Source: JBCCXL01 sp039191605
GTDB taxonomy: Bacteria > Acidobacteriota > Thermoanaerobaculia > Multivoradales > JAHZIX01
DNA length: 54,396 nt
Direction of reading: 5' to 3'
Assembly (NCBI GenBank): GCA_039191605.1
Contig: JBCCXL010000026.1
Coordinates: forward strand, 1 to 54,396
In this document: positions 9,348 through 21,625 of the stretch, piece after piece
Position numbering within the stretch: the first letter of the stretch is position 1
Layout of the letters: each line of letters starts with the position of its first letter
Program-made: the position numbers and the translations under genes
The notes under the pieces: model-generated
Seen by the model: the letters and a program-made list of their open reading frames with translations, nothing else
What the model was told of the DNA's origin: nothing
Databases searched by the model: none

Positions 9348-9920
9348 TCAGGCGGCTTCCGGCTGGGCCTGGGCGTTGTCCTTCACCCGGGTCCATTCGC
9401 TGGTGCGGCCGATGAAGGAGAAGCCGATGAAGCCGCGCACCTTGAGCGTCTCGCCGCCGTCGCCAATGCGCAGGATGCTCTTGTAGGTCTTGCCGTTCTC
9501 GGGGTCGTAGATCGTGCCACCCTCCCAGCTGTCCCCCTTGTGCTTGAAGTCCTTGAGCAGATTGAGGCCAAGAATGGTGTCCTTCTGCTTCGACTCGTCG
9601 GGGTTGTTGAGGTCCAGCTTCTCCTCGCCGAGGAGGTCCGGGTAGCCGTCGCCCTCTTGGTAGATGGGCTTCTCCAGCCACACGATTTTGCCGAAGTACT
9701 TGCCGCCGTCCTCGTAGATCTCGATTCGGGCCTTGCCCTTGCTGGCGTCCTCGGGGCTGGTCTCCCAGACGCCGACGATAGCGTCGGCATCAGCGGCGAA
9801 AGCGGTGGGGGCGCCGACAGCGAGGCTCGCCACCAGGGCGAGGACAGCCATCACGGCGAGGGCCGAGAGAGCGAGGGGGCGAAAGCTGAAGATGCGAGTA
9901 GGCAGGGCGTGGCGGGTCAT
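9348..9920 (-). CDS. Exported DUF2147 protein
   Basis: The 190-aa product begins with a signal peptide (basic start, hydrophobic core, then a cleavage region ending AFAA at about residue 42) and continues with a DUF2147 domain: IVGVWETSPEDASKGKARIEIYEDGGKYFGKIVWLEKP, then GLNLLKDF, GGTIYDPENGKTYKS and LKVRGFIGFSFIGRTSEWTRV (quoted in parts). The family is periplasmic and beta-barrel-like, of unknown role. The frame is open far upstream, but the ATG at 9920 is preceded by a perfect AGGAGG nine bases away, which fixes the start. It heads the operon with DUF455 and ATP-grasp genes. It is divergent from sbcD across about 200 bp that must hold both promoters. Confidence 0.88.
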   Translation of the reverse strand: MTRHALPTRIFSFRPLALSALAVMAVLALVASLAVGAPTAFAADADAIVGVWETSPEDASKGKARIEIYEDGGKYFGKIVWLEKPIYQEGDGYPDLLGEEKLDLNNPDESKQKDTILGLNLLKDFKHKGDSWEGGTIYDPENGKTYKSILRIGDGGETLKVRGFIGFSFIGRTSEWTRVKDNAQAQPEAA

Positions 9921-10121
9921 CGATTCATTCCTCCTGGGTTCGAATTGGCGGCAGGATAGCAGTTGCGCGAGGGCCTGAGAAACGGCTGCCTTGAGGCGCC
10001 AGCTACCGAGTTGGTCCGACGGGGCTTTGCGCCGCGCGTTTTCTAAAGATCGCCTGTCGAAGAGATCGCTGACGAAGCCTTCGGGAGGCGATACCCTAGA
10101 GCCTTCAATCGAGAGCACCTC

Positions 10122-11366
10122 ATGATCCGCTTCCTCCACACCTCCGACTGGCACCTCGGACGCCGGCTGCGCTTCCTCGGCAGCGACGGCGCCATCGCCC
10201 GCGCTCACCAGGCCCGCTACGACACCGTTCGCCGACTCGGTGAGCTGGCTCAGGAGCGGGAGGTGGACTTCGTGGTGGTGGCGGGAGATATCTTCGACGA
10301 CAACGCCGTCGGCCGTGGGGAGCTGGCGCTGACTCGGGATGCCCTCGAGGCCTTCGGCGAGATCCCGGTGCTGCTGCTGCCGGGGAACCACGACCCCGCC
10401 GACCCCAGCAGCGCGCTGCGGCGCCTCGCCCAGCGTTTCTATCCGCAGCAGCAGGCAAGCACGACGGTGCGAGTCCTGGAGTCGACGGACCCGGTGGAGA
10501 TTCCTGGCAAGACTTCCGGCGCCTCGACCGTCGTCCATCCCTGTCCCTGGACCCGCAAGGGCGTCGCCACCGATCTCACCCGAGCCCTGCCCGACCGCGA
10601 GCCCAGCGACCGCCGGGTTCAGGTGGCTCTGGCCCACGGCGGGCTGCTGGACTTCTCGGAGGTCGGCGAGAGCGCCGCGGTGATCGACGTCGACTCGGTG
10701 CTGGCGAAGGGTTTCGACTACCTCGCCCTGGGGGACTGGCACGGCTGGCAGCCCCACCGCGACGGCGCCGCCTACAGCGGCACCCCGGAGCCCACCCGCT
10801 TCGCCGAGAAGGGCCCCGGCCACGCCGTCGTCGTAGAGGTCGACGGGCCCGGTGCCAAGCCTCGCCTAGAGGCGGTGAAGGTATCGACGCTGCGCTGGCT
10901 TCAGGAGCAGCGAACCCTCGGCAGCGCCGAGGACGTCGACGCCCTGGAGACCTTCCTCGACGAGCTGCCCCAGCGCAGCGTCACCGCCCTGCTGCTGAGC
11001 CTGCGCGGCGCCCTCGATCTCCAGCAGCGGGCCCGTCTCGACGAGCTGCTGCAGCGGGAGTCGGAAGAGCTGCTCTACCTGCGCCTCGACGATCGGCTTC
11101 ACCTCGCCGCCACCGCCGAGGACCTCCAGCAGCTGGAGCAGCTGGACGGCTTCCTCGGCCACGCCGCCCGGGAGCTGGTGCCGGCGGCGCAGCTGAGCTC
11201 GGTCGGGCCGGGCGAAGAGGAAAGGGAAGTGGGAGCTTCGGCGGAGCCGGAAGCGAGGGACCTCGATCTCGACTCTTTGCCGGAGGCACGCGCAGAGCTG
11301 CCGCCGGCGGAGGCTGCGGAGCAGGCCCTGCGGCTGCTGCATCGCCTGCTGGAGGCCGAAGGGTGA
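10122..11366 (+). CDS. sbcD: SbcD/Mre11-like DNA repair metallophosphoesterase
   Basis: This 414-aa nuclease subunit has all metallophosphoesterase motifs in order: TSDWHLGR near the N-terminus, VVAGDIFDDN, LPGNHDPAD, a histidine in LAHGGLLD, and GDWHGW. The family binds two Mn ions and cuts double-strand DNA ends or hairpins with its SMC partner. The last ~170 residues are the variable cap and partner-binding region, rich in Leu, Gln and Glu. Its stop overlaps the GTG start of the SMC-like gene (GTGA), so the two are co-translated. It is closer in length and layout to the YhaO/SbcD group than to archaeal Mre11. Confidence 0.93.
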   Translation: MIRFLHTSDWHLGRRLRFLGSDGAIARAHQARYDTVRRLGELAQEREVDFVVVAGDIFDDNAVGRGELALTRDALEAFGEIPVLLLPGNHDPADPSSALRRLAQRFYPQQQASTTVRVLESTDPVEIPGKTSGASTVVHPCPWTRKGVATDLTRALPDREPSDRRVQVALAHGGLLDFSEVGESAAVIDVDSVLAKGFDYLALGDWHGWQPHRDGAAYSGTPEPTRFAEKGPGHAVVVEVDGPGAKPRLEAVKVSTLRWLQEQRTLGSAEDVDALETFLDELPQRSVTALLLSLRGALDLQQRARLDELLQRESEELLYLRLDDRLHLAATAEDLQQLEQLDGFLGHAARELVPAAQLSSVGPGEEEREVGASAEPEARDLDLDSLPEARAELPPAEAAEQALRLLHRLLEAEG

Positions 11367-14300
11367 AGCTGCTGCGCCTGGAGGTTCGCCACTGGCGAGG
11401 GTTGAATCAGACCCTGGAAGATCTCCACGAGGGATTGAACCTCATCGTCGGCCCCAACGAGGCCGGCAAGAGTCGGCTCTTCCAGGCGCTGGAATTCGGC
11501 CTTTTCGAGTCCACCAAGGGCAAGAGCCAATACAAGAAGGAGCTCGCCACTTGGGGCAGCAGCGAGAAGCCCTTCGTCGCCGTCGCCTTCGAGCATCGCG
11601 GCGAGCGCTACGAGGTGGAGAAGACCTTTCTCACCGCCGACACCAGCACCGTGCTGCGGGGAGCCGGCCGCAGCTGGAAGGACTCCGAGGCGGAAGCCCA
11701 GCTGCGGGAGCTCTTCGAGGTCCAGACGGGCTCCGGCCGAACCCAGGATCTCGCGACCTATGGCCTGTGGCCGCTGCTCTGGGTGCGTCAGGAGAAATCC
11801 CTCACCGCTCCCCACGACGATCTCCACGATGCCCCCCGCCAGCGCCTCGAGAGTCTGCTCTCGGAGACCGCCGGAGAGATCGCTGCCGGCTCCCGGGGCG
11901 AGGCCGTCCTCGCCGCCGCCCGCGCCGAGGCGAAGCGATTCTGGACGGATACCTATCGCCCCACCGGGGAACTCAAGACGGCCGAGCAGGCTTACACCGC
12001 CGCTCGACAGGCGACTCAGGACGCCGTCGAGCGGCGAGATCAGGTCCAGCGCCAGAGCCAGCGTCTGGGGGAGAAGCGGCAGGCCCTGGTGCACGCCGAA
12101 GCTGCCTTAGAGCCGCTGCGAGAGCGTCTCGTCGAGGCTCAACAGGGCGCGCAGCGCCTCGACGAGCTCCGCCGTCGCCAGCAGCTGGAAACTGAGGCCG
12201 CCGAGGCCGCTGACCAGCGCTGGAAGCAGGCCGCTCAGCAGCAATCGTCGAGGCGGGAGCTGGAGCAGGCGGTTGGAAAAGGCGAGGGCGACCTCGCCGC
12301 CCAGCAGCAGGAGCTAGAGGCCGCCGGGCGCGCCGCCGAAGAAGCGGCCCAGCAGCTGAAGCAGGCGGAGGCTCGAGTGCTCGAGGCCGAAGAGGCCGGG
12401 AGTCGCGCTCAAGACCTGCTGGACGCCGTCCAGCGGCGGGAGCGGGTGCAGAATCTCGAGAAGGAGGCGAAAGGCCTTCGCCGCCGCCTGACCCAGGCCG
12501 CCGAGCTGAAACAGGAGCTAGAAGGCCTCGCCCGCAACCTCGCGCCTCTGCCGATGGAAGAGCAGGTGCAGGTCATCCGCCGCGGTGAGGGCGAGCTGCG
12601 AGAAGCCGCCGCAGGCCTCGAAGCCGCCGGGGCTCATCTACGGGTAGTGGCGCTGCAGGATCTCGACCTACACCTCAGCGCGTCCCCAGGGTTGGCGGAA
12701 GCCGGTGATGGAGGAGACCAGAGCAGCGGCGAGAATTCAGTCAGCGAGAGCCTCGAAGCCGGTCAGACACGGGAGCTCTCCATCACCGCGCCCCAGCTCG
12801 TCGAGCTGCCGGGCATCGCCCGGTTCCAAATCGATCCCGGCGGGGATCTCTCTGCCCTACAGCAGCGCCACCGAGACGCCGAGCGTCGAGTGAGTCGGGC
12901 CCTCTCGAAGATTTCCCAGCCCTCCCTCCAAGCCGCTGAAGAGGCCCTCGCTCAGCGCAGAGAGCTGCAGCAGGCTCAGCAGGTCGCCCAGCAGCGCTTG
13001 GAAAGCCTAGAAGAGGACGGCGATCTCTCCTCTCGCCTCGCCAGCGTCGAATCGCAGCTCGAGGCCGAAAGCCGGGCCCTCAAGAGCTTCTTCGGAGAGC
13101 GTCAGGTCTCCTTTGGGCCGTCGGGGAAGGTCCCTGGCACCTCCGCGGAGGAAGAGGATCAATCGCCTGACACCTTCTCTGATCCCTCCGGGGATGGGGG
13201 CTCTGCAGTCCAGGGGAACTTACCTGGTACCCAGCAGGGGAACTTGCCTGGCACCTTATTCGAGTCCTCGGCGGAAGCCGTTCCGGGGAAGGTCTCTGGC
13301 ACCTCAGAAGGTACCGAGGGGAAAGTCCCTGGCACCAACACCGGCACTACAGAGAGGGCCGAGGGGAAAGTCCCTGGCACCAATGTCGGCTCTCTTTCGG
13401 CTTCCGTGGAAGTTACTGATTTAACAGGTCTTAGCTCCGTTCAACAGGCCCTTCGCCAGGCCCGCGACGAGGTCCGCAGTCGTCGCTCTGAGCGAGATGC
13501 CCTCCGTCAGCCAAGGGAATCAGCCCTCACTCGGCAGCAGGAATACCAGCGCCGAGTCGACCAGCTGACCGAAGGCCTACGCCGCGATTCCGAGCGCCTC
13601 CAGCAGCTGCCCACAGCAGAGGAGCTTTCTCATCAGGAAGAAGAACTGCGCCGCGCCCAGCGGGATGCCCAAGATCGCCGGGACGAGGTGCTGCGGGAGC
13701 TAGAGAGCCTGAGACAAAGTGTCGGCGAGCACGCCCTAGGGCAGGCTCAGCGAGCTCTGGAGCACAAGCAGGCGGAACGCGACGCCCTGCACCAGGAAGT
13801 GGTGGATCTCGACGCCGAGATCCGGATCCACGGCGAAGCCGACACCGGCCTCCACGACGCCGTGCAGCAGTCCGCCGCCGAGGCCTCCCGCGCCTGGTCC
13901 GAGCTTCAGCGCATCGGCCTCCAGGCCGACGCCGCCCGCACTCTGCGCCAAACCCTCGAAACCCAGCGCTCCGCCGCCCGCCAGCGCCTCGCCGCCCCCG
14001 TCCGCCAGGCCATCGAGCCCTACCTCCAGCGACTCTTCCCCGGCTCCACCCTCGACCTCGCCGACGATTGGAGCGTCGAAGGCCTCCACACCGGCAGCGA
14101 ACGCGAAACCCTCACCGCCCTCTCCGGCGGCGCTCGCGAACAGCTCGGCCTCCTTGTCCGCCTCGGCCTCGCCAGACTCTTCGCCCGCGACCACCGACTC
14201 CCCGTCCTCCTCGACGACACCCTCACCCACACCGATTCCCAGCGCCTCCAAACCTTCCAGCAGATCCTCGTTGAACTCACCCGCTCCAGCGCGGCGAGCT

Positions 14301-14401
14301 CCGGTGTGCTGCAGATCCTGCTCTTCACTTGCCACGGAAAGACCTACGACAGCCTGGGTCCGGACAAAGTGTTTCGATTGGAGGGGCGGGGGAGGGGGTA
14401 G
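11363..14401 (+). CDS. sbcC: SbcC/YhaN-like SMC ATPase with inserted repeat block
   Basis: The 1012-residue partner of the nuclease has Walker A GPNEAGKS (about 31-38), a long Gln/Glu/Arg-rich coiled coil (about 190-900), signature LSGGAREQ (about 920) and Walker B VLLDD (about 948). It should tether and open DNA ends using ATP. There is no CxxC zinc hook, as in YhaN-type proteins. At residues 587-673, near the expected coiled-coil apex, sits a non-helical block with six in-frame copies of G-(K/N)-(V/L)-(P/S)-G-T. These are encoded by a 19-bp repeat that also occurs between genes at 47.7 kb. The start is the GTG at 11363 within the sbcD stop. The symbol refers to the family; orthology to E. 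coli sbcC is not claimed. Confidence 0.88.
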   Translation: MKLLRLEVRHWRGLNQTLEDLHEGLNLIVGPNEAGKSRLFQALEFGLFESTKGKSQYKKELATWGSSEKPFVAVAFEHRGERYEVEKTFLTADTSTVLRGAGRSWKDSEAEAQLRELFEVQTGSGRTQDLATYGLWPLLWVRQEKSLTAPHDDLHDAPRQRLESLLSETAGEIAAGSRGEAVLAAARAEAKRFWTDTYRPTGELKTAEQAYTAARQATQDAVERRDQVQRQSQRLGEKRQALVHAEAALEPLRERLVEAQQGAQRLDELRRRQQLETEAAEAADQRWKQAAQQQSSRRELEQAVGKGEGDLAAQQQELEAAGRAAEEAAQQLKQAEARVLEAEEAGSRAQDLLDAVQRRERVQNLEKEAKGLRRRLTQAAELKQELEGLARNLAPLPMEEQVQVIRRGEGELREAAAGLEAAGAHLRVVALQDLDLHLSASPGLAEAGDGGDQSSGENSVSESLEAGQTRELSITAPQLVELPGIARFQIDPGGDLSALQQRHRDAERRVSRALSKISQPSLQAAEEALAQRRELQQAQQVAQQRLESLEEDGDLSSRLASVESQLEAESRALKSFFGERQVSFGPSGKVPGTSAEEEDQSPDTFSDPSGDGGSAVQGNLPGTQQGNLPGTLFESSAEAVPGKVSGTSEGTEGKVPGTNTGTTERAEGKVPGTNVGSLSASVEVTDLTGLSSVQQALRQARDEVRSRRSERDALRQPRESALTRQQEYQRRVDQLTEGLRRDSERLQQLPTAEELSHQEEELRRAQRDAQDRRDEVLRELESLRQSVGEHALGQAQRALEHKQAERDALHQEVVDLDAEIRIHGEADTGLHDAVQQSAAEASRAWSELQRIGLQADAARTLRQTLETQRSAARQRLAAPVRQAIEPYLQRLFPGSTLDLADDWSVEGLHTGSERETLTALSGGAREQLGLLVRLGLARLFARDHRLPVLLDDTLTHTDSQRLQTFQQILVELTRSSAASSGVLQILLFTCHGKTYDSLGPDKVFRLEGRGRG
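13123..13381 (+). repeat. Six copies of a 19-bp REP-like repeat inside sbcC
   Basis: Copies start at 13123, 13213, 13237, 13285, 13318 and 13363. The best form is ggggaacttacctggcacc; others vary mainly at bases 7-11 (for example ggggaaagtccctggcacc). All are in the same coding phase and read G-K/N-V/L-P/S-G-T. The spacers between them are Ser/Thr/Glu-rich. The same element is found in reverse orientation at 47.7 kb. Bacterial REP sequences spread by RAYT transposases often contain similar GTGCC...GGCAC cores, but no RAYT gene is in this window. Confidence 0.85.
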
Positions 14402-14970
14402 ACGCGTTCGGCTCATCGCAGTCTCGAACCTTAGGGAGTGAGCCTTACCGTGACCCTTCGCTAGCTCACTTTCCGTTTCGAGATCCAGGGCCTAGAGTAC
14501 TCCACTGCGTTCCGCCGAGTTCTTAACTGTTAGCTCTTCGGTATTAGGTCTATTGCTATATGTCTTTTGAATGTTTCTATATAGGGCTTGGGTTTTGCAT
14601 TAAGTGCCCTTCAATAGATGCTACAACCTCTCGCGTCTATAAATTTTTTGAATAGGTGAGGGGAAAATGGTCTTGAGATCCGTCTACTGAAGTGTAAGTA
14701 GAACATGGCGGCCTCCTATGCATTGCCGCTGGAACTAGATCCCGTAGTAATAGTGATTGTGTAAGTGAGCAGGTTCTGCCAATATCTGAATATGTGGGTA
14801 GGTTAGAGCGAGAGAGAACGTTGCTGGTACTACAGGGCTACTTCGAGGTGCTGTGTGAGTCGTAGGAGTATAACCCTGATGTGGTGATGAGAGTTAAGAG
14901 TAGTGCTCGTCTGGAGCTCTTGGCGTTGACGGTTAATCTTGTTTAGGTCGAATAATAGGAGTGTATAATC
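14402..14970. other. A+T-rich intergenic region
   Basis: Composition falls abruptly after the sbcC stop, with runs such as tctattgctatatg and ataaattttttgaat. No open frame, RNA gene or strong terminator is evident. It is the 5' border of the low-GC protease pocket and presumably contains that gene's promoter. I could not place convincing -35 and -10 boxes. Confidence 0.5.
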
Positions 14971-15948
14971 ATGGCAAAGGATGACCTGGAAAAAGCGCTC
15001 GAATCTTTTAGGGTGATTCGAGGTAGTCTAAGAGAGCAAGGTGTTGAGGATCTCGACTTAGGCTGGGCCCTTGGGTTAGCTGGGCGCGAGCTTGAGGCAA
15101 GGGTAAATTCCTGGCCGCAATCACCAAGTTGGAAGGACTTTGAGTATCCTGGTGAGGAGGTGTCATTCCAAGATCAAGATCTTGCTAGTTTTGAGTTTAG
15201 TCATGAGCGTTTGATCGACGAGAATGATCTACTTCCAGTAAGCTTCTTGGAGCAGGGCGTGAGAGTACAGAGAGCAGTTGCCAGAATTGTTCTGACTCAA
15301 CCACATAAAGGCTTCCCGCCGGGGACGGGCTGGGCTACAGGTTTTTTGGTTGGGTCAAGTCTATTCATGACAAATAACCATGCAATACCTGATTCTGATT
15401 TTGCTCAGAAGGTCCGTGTGCAGTTTAACTACCAGCTCGCTCCGGATGGCCGTGATCGAGAGGATGACTCATATGTTGTTGAGGACTTCTTGCATACCGA
15501 GCCCAAGCTTGACTATTCCTTGGTGAGGTTGGCAGAGAAGCCGGTACAAGATGACTCAGTGGTCGGAGCCAGGAAGATGGGTGCCGGGGAACGTTGGGGA
15601 AGAATTCCGTTGAATCCTACGCCGCTGTACCGGAAGGAGCAGCACCTGAATATTGTCCAACACCCTATGGGGCGTCGGAAAGAGATTGCAATCCAGGATA
15701 ATGAGATAAGTAAGCTCTTTCTGAATGTTGTGAGGTATACAGCTGATACTCAGCACGCTTCTTCGGGCTCTCCGGTTTTTGATAATCTCTGGCAGCTAGT
15801 TGCCTTACATCATGCTGGTGGGGAGCAAGATGAGGAGGAGCGTTGGGTGAATAATCAGGGAATTCGTATCGATCGAATTGTTGAGGATCTGAGGCAGCAT
15901 TTTGGCTTTGGAGGTGATTCATCAGTCTTGACGGAGCTAGGAGTATGA
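14971..15948 (+). CDS. Trypsin-like (S1/V8-type) serine peptidase
   Basis: The 325-aa protein has a complete chymotrypsin-fold triad: His137 in TNNHAI, Asp181 in LDYSLVRL and Ser265 in ASSGSPVF. GTGWATGFLVG precedes the His and LVALHHAGG follows the Ser, as in V8/GluC-like peptidases. There is no signal peptide, so it should act in the cytoplasm. The first ~90 residues are acidic and helical and may be an adaptor domain. AGGAG lies about nine bases before the ATG. The gene is clearly lower in GC than its neighbours and overlaps a tiny lipoprotein frame by four bases. Cytoplasmic trypsin-like peptidases with N-terminal adaptors occur in bacterial conflict systems; that role here is inference. 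Confidence 0.88.
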   Translation: MAKDDLEKALESFRVIRGSLREQGVEDLDLGWALGLAGRELEARVNSWPQSPSWKDFEYPGEEVSFQDQDLASFEFSHERLIDENDLLPVSFLEQGVRVQRAVARIVLTQPHKGFPPGTGWATGFLVGSSLFMTNNHAIPDSDFAQKVRVQFNYQLAPDGRDREDDSYVVEDFLHTEPKLDYSLVRLAEKPVQDDSVVGARKMGAGERWGRIPLNPTPLYRKEQHLNIVQHPMGRRKEIAIQDNEISKLFLNVVRYTADTQHASSGSPVFDNLWQLVALHHAGGEQDEEERWVNNQGIRIDRIVEDLRQHFGFGGDSSVLTELGV

Positions 15949-16070
15949 GGAAGTTTTATGTTTTTGAATCCAGAGATACTTCTTTGCTGCTATGTACTGC
16001 ATTCCTGGTGACGGGTTGTGCAAGCTTCGAGGCGAAGGGTGCTAGTTATAAGGGTGCGTGTACTAGTTAG
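15945..16070 (+). CDS. Putative 41-aa lipoprotein
   Basis: This short frame starts at an ATG that overlaps the protease stop (ATGA), with GGAG eight bases upstream inside the protease gene. It encodes a basic start (MRKF), a hydrophobic stretch LLLCTAFLVTGC and then only 16 residues after the lipobox Cys. The VTGC lipobox is a good signal peptidase II site. The size resembles entericidin-like membrane-active lipopeptides, but it could also be the stump of a longer lipoprotein cut off where the dense-GC dnaE2 region begins. Translational coupling is the main argument that it is real. Confidence 0.5.
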   Translation: MRKFYVFESRDTSLLLCTAFLVTGCASFEAKGASYKGACTS

Positions 16071-16097
16071 GCGTCTCCCCGATACCCGGTCCCCCTT

Positions 16098-19286
<3,189 letters not shown>

Positions 19287-19450
19287 GGCTGGATTTTATG
19301 GCGGTAACGGGGCGGCATCAAGGGCTGCACGCCGCGGCCAGCCGGGCTTGAATGCGCTATGCTTGCGGCTCCTGAACCGTCCCTCGACGAACGCCCTCTC
19401 TTCAGCCTATCGATGACCTCCTTCACCGCGGTGGAGCAGGAGATGAATCC

Positions 19451-20212
19451 ATGTCTCAGAACCCGTTCCTCAATGACTCGCCCTCCAGCTCCTCTCTCGA
19501 AGGGCGAGTCGTCATCGTCCCCGGCGGCACCGGAGCCCTCGGTCGAGGCGTGGTGGCCCATCTTGCCGCCGCCGGCGCCAAGGTCCACGCCACCTGGTGG
19601 GTGGAGTCGGAGCTGGAGTCTTTTCGCAAGGAAGTCCAGGAGCCGCTGGGGGAGCGGGCCGAGAGCATCGCGCTGCACCCCACCGATCTCGGCGACGAGT
19701 CGGCGGTGGCGGGACTCTTCGCGGAGGTGGAGGCCCAGGACGGCGCCCCCTGGGGGCTGGTGCACGTCGCCGGCGGATTCGCCTGGGCTCCCCTGGAGGC
19801 CAGTGACGGCGCGGTGTGGCAGCGCATGGTGACGATGAACGCCACGACCTGCTACCTGTGCTGCCGGGCGGCGGCGACGGCGATGGTGGCCGCCGGGGGC
19901 GGGCGCATCGTCACCGTGGCGGCGGTGCCGGCGCTGGAGCGAGGGGCGGCGAATATGAGCGCCTACGCCGCCTCCAAGGCGGCGGTGCTGAACCTCACCG
20001 AGAGCCTCTCCCGGGAGCTGGTGGGGCAGGGCATCACCGTCAACGCGCTGGTGCCCACCACCATCGACACCCCCGCCAACCGCCGCGACATGGCCGACGC
20101 CGATCGCTCCACCTGGCTGGCGCCGGGGGAGATGGCGAGGGTAGCGGCCTGGCTGCTGGGCCCCGACGCCGCGGTGGTGACCGGGGCGGCGCTGACGCTG
20201 TCGAAGGGCTGA
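19451..20212 (+). CDS. SDR family NAD(P)-dependent oxidoreductase
   Basis: The 253-aa protein is a classical short-chain dehydrogenase. It has the Rossmann Gly motif GGTGALGRG (about residues 25-33), an HVAGG strand equivalent to NNAG, catalytic Tyr172 and Lys176 in YAASK, and a C-terminal VTGAALTLSKG typical of the family. It should oxidise or reduce an alcohol/carbonyl substrate in the cytoplasm; the substrate is not predictable. The ATG at 19451 has GGAG about seven bases upstream. It is followed after 54 bp by the purine permease gene on the same strand; a shared transcript is possible. Confidence 0.9.
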   Translation: MSQNPFLNDSPSSSSLEGRVVIVPGGTGALGRGVVAHLAAAGAKVHATWWVESELESFRKEVQEPLGERAESIALHPTDLGDESAVAGLFAEVEAQDGAPWGLVHVAGGFAWAPLEASDGAVWQRMVTMNATTCYLCCRAAATAMVAAGGGRIVTVAAVPALERGAANMSAYAASKAAVLNLTESLSRELVGQGITVNALVPTTIDTPANRRDMADADRSTWLAPGEMARVAAWLLGPDAAVVTGAALTLSKG

Positions 20213-20266
20213 GGACGGCGCGTTGAGGGTTCCTTCTCGAGGAAAGATCGCCGGGGAGCGCAGACG

Positions 20267-21625
20267 ATGAGCTCTCCCGAGAGCGCCACGCCCGGAGGCC
20301 AGGAGAGAGGCCTCGCCGCCTTCTTCCGGCTGCGGGAGCGGGGCACCACCGTTGGCCGCGAGGTGATGGGAGGGCTCACCACCTTCCTCACCATGGCCTA
20401 CATCATCGCCGTCCAGCCGACCTTCATGGTGGCGGCGGGGATGCCCCGGGAGGGCGCGATTCTCGCCACCTGCGTGGCGACGGCGGCGGCGACGATCCTC
20501 ATGGGCCTGCTGGCGAATTACCCCATCGCCCTGGCCCCGGGCATGGGCCTCAACGCCTTCTTCACCTACTCCATCTGCCTCGGCGCCGGGGTGCCCTGGC
20601 CCACCGCCCTGGGGCTGGTGTTCTGGAGCGGGGTGCTCTTCCTGCTGCTCTCGGTCACCGGAGTGCGGGCGCTGATCACCCGCGCCGTGCCGAAGACCTT
20701 AAGGCTCTCGGCGGCGGCGGGCATCGGGCTTTTCTTGGCCTTTATCGGCCTCCAGCAGGGGGGGCTGGTGGGGGATCATCCGGTCACCCTGGTGACCCTC
20801 TCGGAAGTTACCGCGGCGCCGGCCCTGCTGACCCTGGCGGGGCTGGCGGTGATCCTGGTGCTCGCCGCCCGGGGCGTCGGCCTGGCCCTCTTCGGCGGCA
20901 TCGTGGCGACCCTGATTCTCGCCCTCGCCACCGGCTGGCTTCCCTTCCCGGATCGACTCTTCGCCTGGCCTCAGGGCCCGCTGCCGGGGCTCTCCATCGA
21001 TCTCTGGGGAGCGCTGCGGCTGGAGTATCTGCCGCTGATCTTCGTGCTCCTCTTCTTCGACCTCTTCGACACCCTCGGCACGCTGCTGGCCGTGGGGCAG
21101 GAGGCGGAGCTGGTGGACGAAGAGGGACAGCTGCCGCGATTGGAGAAGGCGCTGACGGCGGACTCGGTGGGCACTGTGGCGGGGGCGCTGGTGGGCACCT
21201 CGCCGGTGACTTCTTATGTGGAGAGCGGTGCGGGGGTAAGCGTGGGAGCCCGCACCGGGCTTTCCAGCCTCGTGGTGGGCGGGCTCTTCCTGCTCGCCAC
21301 GGTGGCGGCGCCGCTGGCGGTGCTGGTCTCCGCCGGAGGGGAAGAAGGCCTCAACCCGGTCACCGCTCCGGCCCTGCTATGGGTTGGCGTGCTGATGGCC
21401 CGGGCCCTGCGCCAGGTGCCCTGGGACGACCTCACGGAGGCGGCGCCGGCCTTCTTCACCGCCCTGCTGATGCCCCTGACCTACAACATCGCCCACGGCC
21501 TGTCGGCGGGGATCCTGATCTACGCCCTCGGCAAGGCCGCCGCCGGCCGCGGCCGGGAAGTTCATTGGCTGCTCTACGTATTGAGCGCCCTGCTGGTGCT
21601 GCGCTATGCCTTCCTCCCCCTCTGA
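20267..21625 (+). CDS. NCS2/AzgA-like purine (xanthine/uracil-type) permease
   Basis: The 452-aa polytopic protein matches the AzgA branch of nucleobase transporters. After a short cytoplasmic start it has GGLTTFLTMAYIIAVQP, then ALAPGMGLNAFFTYSIC (substrate-site helix) and, later, FDLFDTLGTLLAVGQEA and TSPVTSYVESGAGVSVGARTG, read in parts. About 12-14 membrane segments are expected. The family imports adenine, guanine, hypoxanthine or related bases by proton symport. The ATG at 20267 has GGGGAG at good spacing. Its 3' end overlaps the truD start by 20 bp. Confidence 0.92.
   Translation: MSSPESATPGGQERGLAAFFRLRERGTTVGREVMGGLTTFLTMAYIIAVQPTFMVAAGMPREGAILATCVATAAATILMGLLANYPIALAPGMGLNAFFTYSICLGAGVPWPTALGLVFWSGVLFLLLSVTGVRALITRAVPKTLRLSAAAGIGLFLAFIGLQQGGLVGDHPVTLVTLSEVTAAPALLTLAGLAVILVLAARGVGLALFGGIVATLILALATGWLPFPDRLFAWPQGPLPGLSIDLWGALRLEYLPLIFVLLFFDLFDTLGTLLAVGQEAELVDEEGQLPRLEKALTADSVGTVAGALVGTSPVTSYVESGAGVSVGARTGLSSLVVGGLFLLATVAAPLAVLVSAGGEEGLNPVTAPALLWVGVLMARALRQVPWDDLTEAAPAFFTALLMPLTYNIAHGLSAGILIYALGKAAAGRGREVHWLLYVLSALLVLRYAFLPL

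Noticed and set aside
8181..9959. 592-codon open frame on the plus strand
   Set aside because: It is antisense to the DUF455 and DUF2147 genes, whose families are recognised.
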